Positions 13,441-21,464 of a stretch of 32,243 bases of DNA are shown here, piece by piece; position 1 is the first letter of the stretch; each line of letters opens with the position of its first letter. The position numbers and the translations under genes were made by a program. Origin of the DNA: a virus. The stretch covers positions 1 to 32,243 of the IMG/VR virus record IMGVR_UViG_3300032156_000052. One strand, written 5' to 3'. The notes below the pieces were generated by a model. The model made no database searches. It was not told where the DNA came from and was given only the letters and a program-made list of their open reading frames with translations.

Positions 13441-14734
13441 AAATGCTCACATTACCAGACGTAAACGTGGGGTTGTGTACCCCCGGATTAAGGGCTCGTA
13501 CCCTATCCGCTGCATGGTATGATAACCCGTACTGTGCACATAGTACATGCAACGGCACATTATTGGTATTGATAACAATAACTTTCTTTTTGTTAAGTTT
13601 TACATCATCGGCATAGGTAGCCAGGTCCGCGGCCATCTTCAACAGGTTCTCATTTTCTCTATCATCAAGAAGAACCTCTTGGATCATGTTGCGGGTCGTG
13701 GCCAGTATAGCCTCCACATCACCCACCGACATCACAGCTATTGTAGGCACATTGGATATGCGCCGGCCAGCAAGATCGAACGCCGGGGTCTTTTCCACGG
13801 CCTTGGCCGTGTCCGTGGCCACTTGGTCCTGCTTATAGCTCTTAGCACATACCTGTGCCACCTGCCCGGCTCCAAGGGCCCGAATATGCTTGTGGTAGAA
13901 GTCGGCATGGGATCCGGTAATGGCATCGCCCATATGCCCTATCTCAGCCACAATAGCATCGGCCATGGTCGATGGGGCTTTGCTTAGGCTCGCCAGAGAG
14001 TACACCACACGGTCTATGGCATGGGTGATAGAGGTCAGGATCCGACCCGGCACATCAAATGCCAGGTCCACGGCAGACTCTATACTGTCAATCGGCTGTG
14101 TGACTGTGTTGAGCAATCGGTCAAACTTGGAGCACGCTGCGTCTGCTTGCTGGATAAAGTCCCGGGCAGGGGCCGTGAGCTTGGCGAACTGTGAGTTCAT
14201 ATTCTGATCGAATTTGATGGCCTTGTCCAGCAGCTGACCCACAGCGGACATGCCCTTCTTCATTTTTCCCAAGACATTATTACGTAGCTTCACCTGCTCT
14301 TGTGCGATGAGTTCATCAATCGACTCTGTGTCGTATGTAAATGACTCATCGAGGATATTGTTCTCAACGAACGCTATCTCGATCTCTACATAGTCCTGGG
14401 TATCGTTATGCACAATGGTCAAGGAGTCCACATACCCGAGCAGAGTCCCGTACTTGGGGTGCACCAATGTGTGCTGCACTGAGGAGTCGGATACATCTTG
14501 GATAAAGTAGTAATGATTGCTATAATTGGCGGAAACATTGCCGGCGACTGGAAGGGTTGCAGGCCCGAAGAAGTATGCCTTGAACCGGATCTCACGGGCA
14601 CGATTGCCAAAATTGTTGATGATAGCGCCATCAGTGTTGAGGAACTCATGGCGTACCAGAGACGACTGGACATTATCACTGATGTCCAGTATGTTAAGCT
14701 CGTAGTTATCTAATGACGCAACGAATGGTTTCAT
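13430..14734 (-). CDS. Tail protein with DNA-circularisation N-terminal domain (Mu gp43-like, 434 aa)
   Basis: The first about 90 residues carry the pattern of the DNA_circ_N family (LVRHEFLNTDGAIINNFGNR and a FKAYFFG strand); despite the name, members act as tail/baseplate proteins. A long helical region (about 145-300) follows, and the last about 40 residues (VPLHVLCAQYGLSYHAADRV) resemble a LysM-type domain. The start forms ATGA with the tape measure stop. Its place between tape measure and hub matches Mu gene order, and it probably sits between the tube end and the hub. Confidence 0.82.
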   Translation of the reverse strand: MKPFVASLDNYELNILDISDNVQSSLVRHEFLNTDGAIINNFGNRAREIRFKAYFFGPATLPVAGNVSANYSNHYYFIQDVSDSSVQHTLVHPKYGTLLGYVDSLTIVHNDTQDYVEIEIAFVENNILDESFTYDTESIDELIAQEQVKLRNNVLGKMKKGMSAVGQLLDKAIKFDQNMNSQFAKLTAPARDFIQQADAACSKFDRLLNTVTQPIDSIESAVDLAFDVPGRILTSITHAIDRVVYSLASLSKAPSTMADAIVAEIGHMGDAITGSHADFYHKHIRALGAGQVAQVCAKSYKQDQVATDTAKAVEKTPAFDLAGRRISNVPTIAVMSVGDVEAILATTRNMIQEVLLDDRENENLLKMAADLATYADDVKLNKKKVIVINTNNVPLHVLCAQYGLSYHAADRVRALNPGVHNPTFTSGNVSIYAD

Positions 14735-16368
14735 GATTCTGCAGCCTGCATAAACGTTACTCCACCCTTAACCACTCTAACCATCTTCTTTTTGACTTTT
14801 ACCGCAACATCCTCCCCATCAATAGCAGCATGCACTTCCACATTGGTTACAGGAGAATTGCTTTGGGGATTATTTCTGCTTTGTATTGCAGCCTGCAATG
14901 CTGCTTGAGCCGATGTCTGTTCGGGATGCAACAGTTTGTAAATATCTCCGCCAAGTTTTTCTAAAACATTTTCACCACCAGATTGCTTGAGTGCCCATCG
15001 GGTAGCTTCAAATGTTGCCAGACCAACGGCAGTGCCTATGGTTAGTTTGCTCAAAAGTCCCATTGCCCCGGCCCCACCTGCAGCTCCGCCTACACCGGGT
15101 ACTCCTCCCCCAACCGTGACCACATACATAGGGTTAGCGGGGGATGATCCAAGGGCACCAAGGCCACCGCCCTTACCTTTACCCTTAACCGCTCCAGCAA
15201 CGTTGAGCACCAAGCCCAGTAACTGCAGAGCCTTGACCCCTGCATACAATGTCCCCAACACCACGGCAGCGTCCTTAATGTACCCCGCCCATCTTTTAAT
15301 CTTCTCAGGATCCTTGGTAAGTTCATTAATGTACTTTGTTAAATCCGCGATATAAGGCCCAAGGGTTTTATCAGCAAGTGCAAATATCGCTGTATGTACA
15401 CCGGTAAGTGCCGAGGAGAAATCACCTGCGGCTATCTGGTTATCGGTGAATATGTCATCCAGTTTTATTTTACTCTGCGCCTCAGTTAATCCATCCACAT
15501 CATTTATCAACTTAAGTATGGCATCCCCGGATTTACCGAATATGGCGCTCGCTGACAATCGTCGCATGCCCTCTGGAAGGGTTCTTAACTTTTTCAAAAT
15601 CTCATCCACGGAAGGCAGAACGCCTTTGGATATATTAAATCCTAACTGTTTCATTTCCGCTCGGGCAGGCTTTAGGACCATTGCCCTATACGCATTCGAC
15701 ACAGCCTGCGGGTTGCCGACAAACATACTCTTGACCAGATAATCCGTAATCTCTTTGAGACTGGCCTTGGGATTACGTCGCTTATACGACTGCACAAGCT
15801 CTCCAGCCTGGGGCATGATCTCGGCAAAATTCATTTCAACACCCTTTTGCTTACCAAAAGAGTATAGGGTTTTGGTAAGGGATTGGAACTCCTCATTGGA
15901 TAGATTGGTTTCCTCTTTAAGAGTCCCCATCGATTTCCCCAATATTACACCAGAAACCCCTGAGGCCTTCATCAATTTGGCTGTATAGTCTAAATTATCA
16001 TTGACAAACTTAATATCTTTCGATTCTTTAAGGAATTCATCCGCAAGATTAGCTACATCTTCCTTGGTATTTTTGGTCGCAATACTTGTAGTGATTATCT
16101 TGTCCTTCATCGCCAACATCTCAGCCGTGGATAACGACGCATTGATCTGCATGCGACGCATCTTGGTATCAAACCCAATGACATCCTGTCCCAGCCGTAC
16201 CACTTGTGCCGAGACCTTGGCAACGGCCCCCGATAACAGGTTACCCGCTGCTACGCCCGCCATCAATGACCCGGTGAAGATATTAGACGCACCCTTGGCC
16301 TGTCCCATAGCCTTTGTAAACTGGGATATATTAGCCCGAAGGGTAAGAATGAATTCTTTGTCAGTCAT
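14731..16368 (-). CDS. Tail tape measure protein (545 aa)
   Basis: This protein sets tail length. The N-terminus (LRANISQFTKAMGQAKGAS) and the helical 40-330 region match the TP901-type tape measure core. A hydrophobic stretch near 365-395 (YIKDAAVVLGTLYAGVKALQ) and a Gly/Ala-rich part follow. By the usual rule of about 0.15 nm per residue the tail would be near 80 nm. AGAGG seven bases before the ATG supports the start, and the ATG overlaps the end of the frameshifted chaperone product. Third positions are rather AT-rich compared with neighbours. Confidence 0.88.
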   Translation of the reverse strand: MTDKEFILTLRANISQFTKAMGQAKGASNIFTGSLMAGVAAGNLLSGAVAKVSAQVVRLGQDVIGFDTKMRRMQINASLSTAEMLAMKDKIITTSIATKNTKEDVANLADEFLKESKDIKFVNDNLDYTAKLMKASGVSGVILGKSMGTLKEETNLSNEEFQSLTKTLYSFGKQKGVEMNFAEIMPQAGELVQSYKRRNPKASLKEITDYLVKSMFVGNPQAVSNAYRAMVLKPARAEMKQLGFNISKGVLPSVDEILKKLRTLPEGMRRLSASAIFGKSGDAILKLINDVDGLTEAQSKIKLDDIFTDNQIAAGDFSSALTGVHTAIFALADKTLGPYIADLTKYINELTKDPEKIKRWAGYIKDAAVVLGTLYAGVKALQLLGLVLNVAGAVKGKGKGGGLGALGSSPANPMYVVTVGGGVPGVGGAAGGAGAMGLLSKLTIGTAVGLATFEATRWALKQSGGENVLEKLGGDIYKLLHPEQTSAQAALQAAIQSRNNPQSNSPVTNVEVHAAIDGEDVAVKVKKKMVRVVKGGVTFMQAAES

Positions 16369-16959
16369 CGTCAGGCCTCTGTACGCGTACCTTATCGGGA
16401 TTTTCCAGACGATCTCTTACTGCTTCGTCAAGGGCCTGGTAGAGGATCCATTGCCCGAACGTTAGATCTTTGGCGGGACGGCCAAAGAAATGAGCAGCTT
16501 TCTCAACGTGGACAAACTGGTAATGGAGCCAATAGTCCCGCCGGGATTTTTTTTTACTGACAACAACAGCTGGTCAAACTCGTGATCAGACATGTTGTCC
16601 GGTGACGGTGAACACTCCTGCTCCCAAGACATATACTGCTCCGCAAGATCCTTCTTCTCTGGTCCTGTCAATAACCTGCGGAACTCCCCCACCGTCTTAC
16701 AGATGGGCTCTTCCAACTTCTCGGGATCATGTAGTGCCCTGTAAAGCAACTGCGTGACCTTCTCCGACTCATACTCATCGGCGGTCACCATGCTTATGTC
16801 AATCTTCGCACCTTTGAATAACTGTTCCGTAGCGAATGCAGCGTCCTGGTGCTCCTGCTGAGACAGGACGCGCATTGCTATAGTAGTCTCCGTACCCGGC
16901 CAGGTAATCGACTTGACATTGCCGATACCTGCCTTAAGCCTGGATAGGAGGTCGGACAT
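16361..16959 (-). CDS. Tail assembly chaperone, -1 frameshift product (199 aa)
   Basis: The upstream frame (137 codons) can pass into the -1 frame at the slippery A AAA AAA within the A9 run, adding 62 residues (KSRRDYWLHYQFVHVEKAAH, then FFGRPAKDLTFGQWILYQAL and a basic/acidic end) before a stop at 16363-16361. The second part has no start codon of its own near its beginning and would otherwise be unexplained between the chaperone and the tape measure. Lambda G/GT and Mu gp41/41' do the same: both products assemble the tail with the tape measure. The frameshift is inferred from the sequence. Confidence 0.78.
16462..16959 (-). CDS. Tail assembly chaperone, zero-frame product (165 aa)
   Basis: This is the main product without frameshift. 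The protein starts MSDLLSRLKAGIG, has an RVLSQQEHQDAAFATEQLF segment (about 30-48) and a helical acidic middle, typical of the tail chaperones located between tube and tape measure. The ATG at 16959-16957 overlaps the tube stop as TAATG. After the slippery site at codons 136-137 the zero frame continues for 28 residues to the stop at 16462. It should be absent from mature virions. Confidence 0.82.
   Translation of the reverse strand: MSDLLSRLKAGIGNVKSITWPGTETTIAMRVLSQQEHQDAAFATEQLFKGAKIDISMVTADEYESEKVTQLLYRALHDPEKLEEPICKTVGEFRRLLTGPEKKDLAEQYMSWEQECSPSPDNMSDHEFDQLLLSVKKNPGGTIGSITSLSTLRKLLISLAVPPKI
16547..16555 (-). promoter_or_regulatory. Programmed -1 frameshift site (A9)
   Basis: Minus-strand GTA AAA AAA AAT contains the heptamer A AAA AAA in the correct phase. 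A short GC hairpin (TCCC-GGC-GGGA) at 16546-16536 follows at once and could stall the ribosome. The downstream -1 frame stays open to the start of the tape measure gene. Confidence 0.75.
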
Positions 16960-17372
16960 TAGATCGCCCCCGCTACCACACCGGTAACACCAGTGCCTGT
17001 GTCATTTCCATTGGCATCGGACCGGGCCGAGGCCGCAAGTGTCACGGTCTGCACCAGTTCATTCTCGCCATCGATCTTGGCATCACCAACCTCGAGCACT
17101 GCGACAGATGAGAACGTAACACTCTGTCCACCATCATACGTAATGACCAAGGTAGCTGAACTACCAAAGTCCTGCATCCAGTTAAACACATTGATAGCCT
17201 CTTGGGGCACTACGTACTCCACTTCCACCTGGAACCGCTTGGTGAGCGGTGCTACTCCCGATTTGTACATAAGCGGTACTTGCTTGGCCGCAGTCACCGC
17301 CTTTTGGGTCACCGATTTGAAATTGTCGATCTGCTGCCCGTTAACGTCCAGCAGAGCTCTGGTTACAAACAT
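16959..17372 (-). CDS. Tail tube protein (137 aa)
   Basis: The small protein after the sheath gene forms the inner tube in Mu-like myoviruses. It begins MFVTRALLDVNGQQIDNFKS and continues with a beta-rich VEVEYVVPQ segment, an ITYDGGQSVTF strand, and a DAKIDGENELVQTVTLAA strand, consistent with the tube fold. TAGGAGG five bases before the ATG gives a strong start. The stop overlaps the chaperone start. Confidence 0.8.
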   Translation of the reverse strand: MFVTRALLDVNGQQIDNFKSVTQKAVTAAKQVPLMYKSGVAPLTKRFQVEVEYVVPQEAINVFNWMQDFGSSATLVITYDGGQSVTFSSVAVLEVGDAKIDGENELVQTVTLAASARSDANGNDTGTGVTGVVAGAI

Positions 17373-17381
17373 GTATGCCTC

Positions 17382-18848
17382 CTATAGTATGAGATCAATT
17401 ACGCCGGCTAGTACGTGCAGACCTTGCACGATGTTTGTCGGGATCTTAACGTCGAGCCTGCTGGTATCCTGGGAATCGATCTCGACGATTACGCCAGACC
17501 GATACAGGGTCACATTCTGTACAATTTCCAAACCCTCAAGCAAATACAACACATCCAGTACCTCGGCCTTGACCTTGGCCGGTGTCCGGCTTGACAACTT
17601 GGATCTGGGGAACCGCAGCGACAACCGGGTCCGTACCTGCGACCGCACATAGTCCAGCGTGCGAAACGTGGTGATGTCCCTCAGAGTCGGATCAGGTATA
17701 CCCAACGTGGTGATATACGACGACACAGCCCGCACAATCTGCACCGTGTTGCCCACCACTTCAAACGGGGTCACGCCCGCTGCCAATGCCGCTTCCTGCT
17801 GTGTCCTTGTCAGTCTGTCAACCACTGCACAAGGAGCCACAGGGGCCAGTACCAGCCCGTCATACGGGATCGCCGGGTCAGGGTTATACGCAATCATCGC
17901 CCCATACGCACCAGCAATCTTGAATGTCTCAGTCTTTGCCTGCTGGTCGTTGACATAAGATATGTACCCAAGGCTCAGACGACCATCGTTCATCGTCGTT
18001 CCGGCCAGGGTTTGAACCGTTGCCAATGAACCAACCTTATCGGTAGCAGCCACATACTGCGTAGCAGGCCGCTGTTCCATAGGACCACTTACAAAGTCCA
18101 CAAGAGACTTGACTTTGGTCATGGCCGTGGAAGTGGGCAGCGTATTGATAATCACGCTATACCCGGCAGAGGCTATGCACCCGCACGGAGTAGTAGTGGT
18201 ATCATAGGCACCCAAGTCTGGGTCCGTTGCCCCGCCCGTAGGCTGATTAATCGTGATGCTGGATAGGCCCGCAGAGGCCTTGGCCGAGAGGGCAATGTGG
18301 TTACCAACTGTGCCCTTGTTGCGAGCTACCATGGTTATCGTGCCCGCAGAGGTACTATCGGTCACTGGTATGTAGTTGGCCACATTGGCGATATTGGTAT
18401 GGGCAGCAGCCGTAATGGCCGCCTTGGTATCGCCAGACGCGTAATTGGTATCTACCTGCACATCGCCTATCCACATGCTGAGCGTGCCCGCTGCAGAAGC
18501 TGTGGTGTCGCCAATCACTATGGATCCTGTCGCATCCACGGCCCCGCCCGCATCGGCTATGCCCACGCACGAGATCGCTGCATTGGCATTGGCCTGCAGA
18601 GCGGCCCTACACGTGAGATGGGCCACTGACCCGGCTCCGAAGTACCCCTGAGCAGCGCCATCGCTAAAAATCTGGTATGGGGTATTGGCTGTGGCAGTGC
18701 CAGCACTAGTCTTTTGGGCCAGGATCACCACTTGGTCATTCTGAGCTGTCAAGCCATTCAGGGCATTGCTTGTGTTGAGCTCAAAATACTTGCCCGGTTT
18801 CAGGACCGAAGAAGGGATCTGAGAGAAGCTGATATTCGGAGATGCCAT
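17382..18848 (-). CDS. Tail sheath protein (Mu gpL-like, 488 aa)
   Basis: The contractile sheath. The N-terminus (FSQIPSSVLKPGKYFELNTS) and the C-terminus (DVKIPTNIVQGLHVLAGVID) match Mu gpL, and a middle domain (about 120-215, Ala/Thr/Ser-rich) is the variable, surface-exposed one. The conserved core is about 310-470 (DGLVLAPVAPCAVVDRLTRT). AAAGGAGA lies seven bases before the ATG. Its presence fixes the phage as a myovirus. Confidence 0.9.
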   Translation of the reverse strand: MASPNISFSQIPSSVLKPGKYFELNTSNALNGLTAQNDQVVILAQKTSAGTATANTPYQIFSDGAAQGYFGAGSVAHLTCRAALQANANAAISCVGIADAGGAVDATGSIVIGDTTASAAGTLSMWIGDVQVDTNYASGDTKAAITAAAHTNIANVANYIPVTDSTSAGTITMVARNKGTVGNHIALSAKASAGLSSITINQPTGGATDPDLGAYDTTTTPCGCIASAGYSVIINTLPTSTAMTKVKSLVDFVSGPMEQRPATQYVAATDKVGSLATVQTLAGTTMNDGRLSLGYISYVNDQQAKTETFKIAGAYGAMIAYNPDPAIPYDGLVLAPVAPCAVVDRLTRTQQEAALAAGVTPFEVVGNTVQIVRAVSSYITTLGIPDPTLRDITTFRTLDYVRSQVRTRLSLRFPRSKLSSRTPAKVKAEVLDVLYLLEGLEIVQNVTLYRSGVIVEIDSQDTSRLDVKIPTNIVQGLHVLAGVIDLIL

Positions 18849-18864
18849 CGTATTTCTCCTTTTG

Positions 18865-19404
18865 TCAAGTTATGAAATCTGAAGCTCGTGTTGAATCCGT
18901 GTTAACATCATCATGGGGCTTGAGCCAGTACATCGCCAGTATGCTCTCCAGAGTCCCAAGGTCGTCCTTGTCCTGCATGGTAACATTGTATGAGGCCCAA
19001 AACTGCAACTCATAAATCTGATACCCTGCCCGGGCCACGTCATACGTCGTAATATTGCGAAAGCCCATGGGTATCATCGGGTTCTCGAGCGCCAGACCAA
19101 ACTTCTGCAGCGTCAAGAATTCCGAGATACTCTCAATGAGCTTATAGATACCCTCTTTGCGTTTCCCCTCTCCCCGTGAACCACCCATCAAGTGCCCAAA
19201 GATTATCACTAAGGAGATGGTCATCCGGTACTTATACGTCGTCAGCGTAACCTGCTCTGCCCGGGCCTGGTTAATCGAAATGTTCACGGCTGGGCGGGTC
19301 AGGTTAAGCTGCCGGTCAATCAGATCCTTAAATCCTATCTCCCGTACATCAAGACCGTTCGCCTTGAGACTATCAAGTATGGCCTCTGTCAACTGAGTCA
19401 TCAT
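18865..19404 (-). CDS. Head-tail joining protein, Mu gp37-like (DUF1834, 179 aa)
   Basis: The protein shows the DUF1834 pattern: LTEAILDSLKANGLDVREIG at the start, a basic-to-hydrophobic middle (YKYRMTISLVIIFGH), and a C-terminal strand region with YDVARAGYQIYELQFWASY. It is placed between the gp36-like and sheath genes, as in Mu. The family is thought to sit at the head-tail junction (tail terminator-like), which is inference from position. The ATG overlaps the gp36-like stop as ATGA, so translation is coupled. Confidence 0.82.
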   Translation of the reverse strand: MMTQLTEAILDSLKANGLDVREIGFKDLIDRQLNLTRPAVNISINQARAEQVTLTTYKYRMTISLVIIFGHLMGGSRGEGKRKEGIYKLIESISEFLTLQKFGLALENPMIPMGFRNITTYDVARAGYQIYELQFWASYNVTMQDKDDLGTLESILAMYWLKPHDDVNTDSTRASDFIT

Positions 19405-19841
19405 AGGGGAACGGCCGTCCAGTTACGGGTAATCGTCTGGGTCAACGGATAATCAATGCCCGCCCTTTTGTTGCTCATAATCCATGTGGGGTTATCAGCC
19501 ACCGGAAATGGGCTAAGCCGGCCCTTCTGCATATCACCCAACGCCTTCATACAATAGTCATAATCCTCTTTGATCGGGTCTGGAAGCGTGAGAGCCAGAC
19601 TTCTCTTGAACAGAAAGTATATAGATAACTTGACAGCAAGATCACGGATCAGATCCGGTACCACGGTCAGAGGCACTTCGTACCGCCCCCGCATGTACCC
19701 ATCGATGAGATCCTGTGCCCGAGCTATGGCATAGTTGATTTTGTCAAGGTCTACCTCATCGGTATCCTGATCATCGGACAACTGCTTGAGGATATCCTTG
19801 GGTATCGCATTGACCAGGTCGGTCGAGGTACAATATGCCAT
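19401..19841 (-). CDS. Head-tail connector protein, Mu gp36-like (DUF1320, 146 aa)
   Basis: The first residues (MAYCTSTDLVNAIPKDILKQ) and the helical segment IARAQDLIDGYMRGRYEVPL (about 58-77), followed by a PDLIRDLAVKLSIYFLFKRS helix, match DUF1320 proteins of the gp6/gp15-type adaptor class. These adaptors bind below the portal. GGGAG four bases before the ATG supports the start. The gene follows the capsid gene after a 95-base gap that holds a hairpin. Confidence 0.85.
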   Translation of the reverse strand: MAYCTSTDLVNAIPKDILKQLSDDQDTDEVDLDKINYAIARAQDLIDGYMRGRYEVPLTVVPDLIRDLAVKLSIYFLFKRSLALTLPDPIKEDYDYCMKALGDMQKGRLSPFPVADNPTWIMSNKRAGIDYPLTQTITRNWTAVPL

Positions 19842-19867
19842 AATGCTCCCTGCTATTTTAACCAGTC

Positions 19868-19915
19868 CTCAGGGGCTGGGAACCCCGCCGGGCCCATGCC
19901 CCTGAGACCGGTCTC
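19868..19915 (-). terminator. GC-rich hairpin plus palindrome downstream of capsid gene
   Basis: CTCAGGGGC at 19868-19876 pairs with GCCCCTGAG at 19898-19906, extended inward by GGG/CCC around one bulged A. A 12-base palindrome GAGACCGGTCTC (19904-19915) overlaps it. The hairpin lies between the capsid stop and the gp36-like gene. No U-run follows, so it may attenuate or process the message rather than end it fully; that would favour more capsid than downstream protein. Confidence 0.5.
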
Positions 19916-19936
19916 ACACAACACAACACACGAAGA

Positions 19937-20932
19937 CTACGCAATTGTGGTAGTCCACGCGTACCCAACATCAAGAGCCACCGGCGCGATCTCGGTCATC
20001 TCAGTTACCTGATAGATTGTTGACCGCACCTGCTCATCCCTGTACCCACGTACATATCTCATAGAGCCCATGTACGGAAGACGGAACTGGAAGCCTGCCG
20101 ACAACGCACGCAGGCCCGGGGCCTCGCGATAGTACAGGAAGGCATTGCCACGTGCACTTGGATTCCAAATGCCCGTGCCAGTAAACGTCGCGTTGGTAGC
20201 GTTCTTGTTCTCTTTCTGCGACGTATAGATCCCACGGCCAATGAGCACTTCGTCGAGCTGCAACAGAGAGGCCAGAAGGTCCGCTGTGAACACGGCCTTT
20301 TCCGTATATTTCACTTTATCCGCGACCACTGGATTGGTTTGCAAAGCCACAAACGTTGCGAAGTCGATCACCAGCACATTGGGCTCAACACCCGTACCGG
20401 CAAGGATCGTCTTCTTGGCCGCATAGATGTCCTTGACAAGAGAGTTTGCTGTCGTGTCAAGTGCCCATCCGCCGGCACCAGCACTGGGCGCTGAGCCACC
20501 GGTTGTACCATCCGCCCACTTGTTGCCATAGATCACGTCCGAGATCTGCTTCTCTTTATAGAGATCGATCTTGGTCGTGGCAAGCTGAACGGCGTCCACG
20601 ATCGGCTGCAGAGGCATCTGTCCCGGCTGACTGGCGATGTCCAGGAGCTCGTCGGTCACGGGTACTTCCGCCGAGATCTGGCGAGGATTGACAAACTGCG
20701 TATCAATGTTGTAATTGAAACGCTTCGTCAATGAACCTTCCGCCCGGTAGAGTTCCCCGTCGGCCAGACGAAACAAGTTCGCCTTAGCGTACTTGAGAAT
20801 CTTGGACTGCAATGTCGGAACCGGAACAATCGGAAACACGCTGTCGCCGATCATGAACTTCGGCTTGTACTGGATGCTGATATTCTGTATCGCTACAGGT
20901 ACCGCAACTTGTAGTTGACTAGGAAGAGCCAT
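19937..20932 (-). CDS. Major capsid protein (HK97-fold type, 331 aa)
   Basis: The sequence shows a known capsid pattern: an N-terminal arm, GDSVFPIVPVPTLQSKILKY (about 29-48), YNIDTQFVNPRQISAEVPVT, a helix of the TTKIDLYKEKQISDVIYG type, VEPNVLVIDFATFVALQTNP and VADKVKYTEKAVFTADLLA, then a C-terminal beta part. AAAGGAG lies seven bases before the ATG. Order after the protease and decoration genes fits a head module. No long scaffold delta domain is fused to it; that role may sit in the protease gene. Confidence 0.88.
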   Translation of the reverse strand: MALPSQLQVAVPVAIQNISIQYKPKFMIGDSVFPIVPVPTLQSKILKYAKANLFRLADGELYRAEGSLTKRFNYNIDTQFVNPRQISAEVPVTDELLDIASQPGQMPLQPIVDAVQLATTKIDLYKEKQISDVIYGNKWADGTTGGSAPSAGAGGWALDTTANSLVKDIYAAKKTILAGTGVEPNVLVIDFATFVALQTNPVVADKVKYTEKAVFTADLLASLLQLDEVLIGRGIYTSQKENKNATNATFTGTGIWNPSARGNAFLYYREAPGLRALSAGFQFRLPYMGSMRYVRGYRDEQVRSTIYQVTEMTEIAPVALDVGYAWTTTIA

Positions 20933-20963
20933 GTCTTTCTCCTTTGTAGTTTACTGTTTCAGT

Positions 20964-20986
20964 GATCGTAAAACCTTATTACGATC
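20964..20986. repeat. 8-bp inverted repeat between decoration and capsid genes
   Basis: GATCGTAA and TTACGATC (20964-20971 and 20979-20986) flank a 7-base loop, directly after the decoration protein stop. It could end or stabilise transcripts, or do nothing; there is no T-run of terminator type. Confidence 0.4.
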
Positions 20987-21421
20987 TTAGGACACGACCG
21001 TGCTGTCGGCACCAGGGCTGCAGTCCATCAGACGCACTGCAATAATGTCGCCTGTGGTCGTTGCAGACTCAAGAGCAATGGCACGTGCGTACTTGGTCTG
21101 CGATGTGGCATCGCCAACCGTAGTGGCTGTACCGTACTGGTCGGGAACCAAAAAGTTTCCGGCGCTCACGGGGTGCGACACCTGCAGTCTGGTCACGCCA
21201 CTGATTGCAATCGCCGGGGGCACAGGGCCATCCACACCGGTATTGCCAGTGGGGGTACCCGTGGCCGAGGGCTGGTTGGTCAGCACACCAAGTGCAAAGC
21301 TGCCCGTGGTGCACGGTGCCACACGACCCGTCGAATCGAACTTGACAAACATGTACTGGTACGCGGACAGGTCCACGCCAGCGGGAAAGCTAACGGTATA
21401 TTCTGGAAGATTCCAAGCCAT
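20987..21421 (-). CDS. Capsid decoration protein (DUF2190-like, 144 aa)
   Basis: A small beta-rich protein directly upstream of the capsid gene. The pattern of SAYQYMFVKFDSTGRVAPCT, GSFALGVLTNQP, VTRLQVSHPVSAGNFLVPDQ and YARAIALESATTTGDIIAVR fits DUF2190, seen with capsid proteins of many phages and thought to stabilise the head by binding its outer surface. AAGGAG eight bases before the ATG supports the start. Confidence 0.75.
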   Translation of the reverse strand: MAWNLPEYTVSFPAGVDLSAYQYMFVKFDSTGRVAPCTTGSFALGVLTNQPSATGTPTGNTGVDGPVPPAIAISGVTRLQVSHPVSAGNFLVPDQYGTATTVGDATSQTKYARAIALESATTTGDIIAVRLMDCSPGADSTVVS

Positions 21422-21464
21422 GATTGATCTCCTTGTGGTAAAAGTTTATTACTCTATCAGCACA

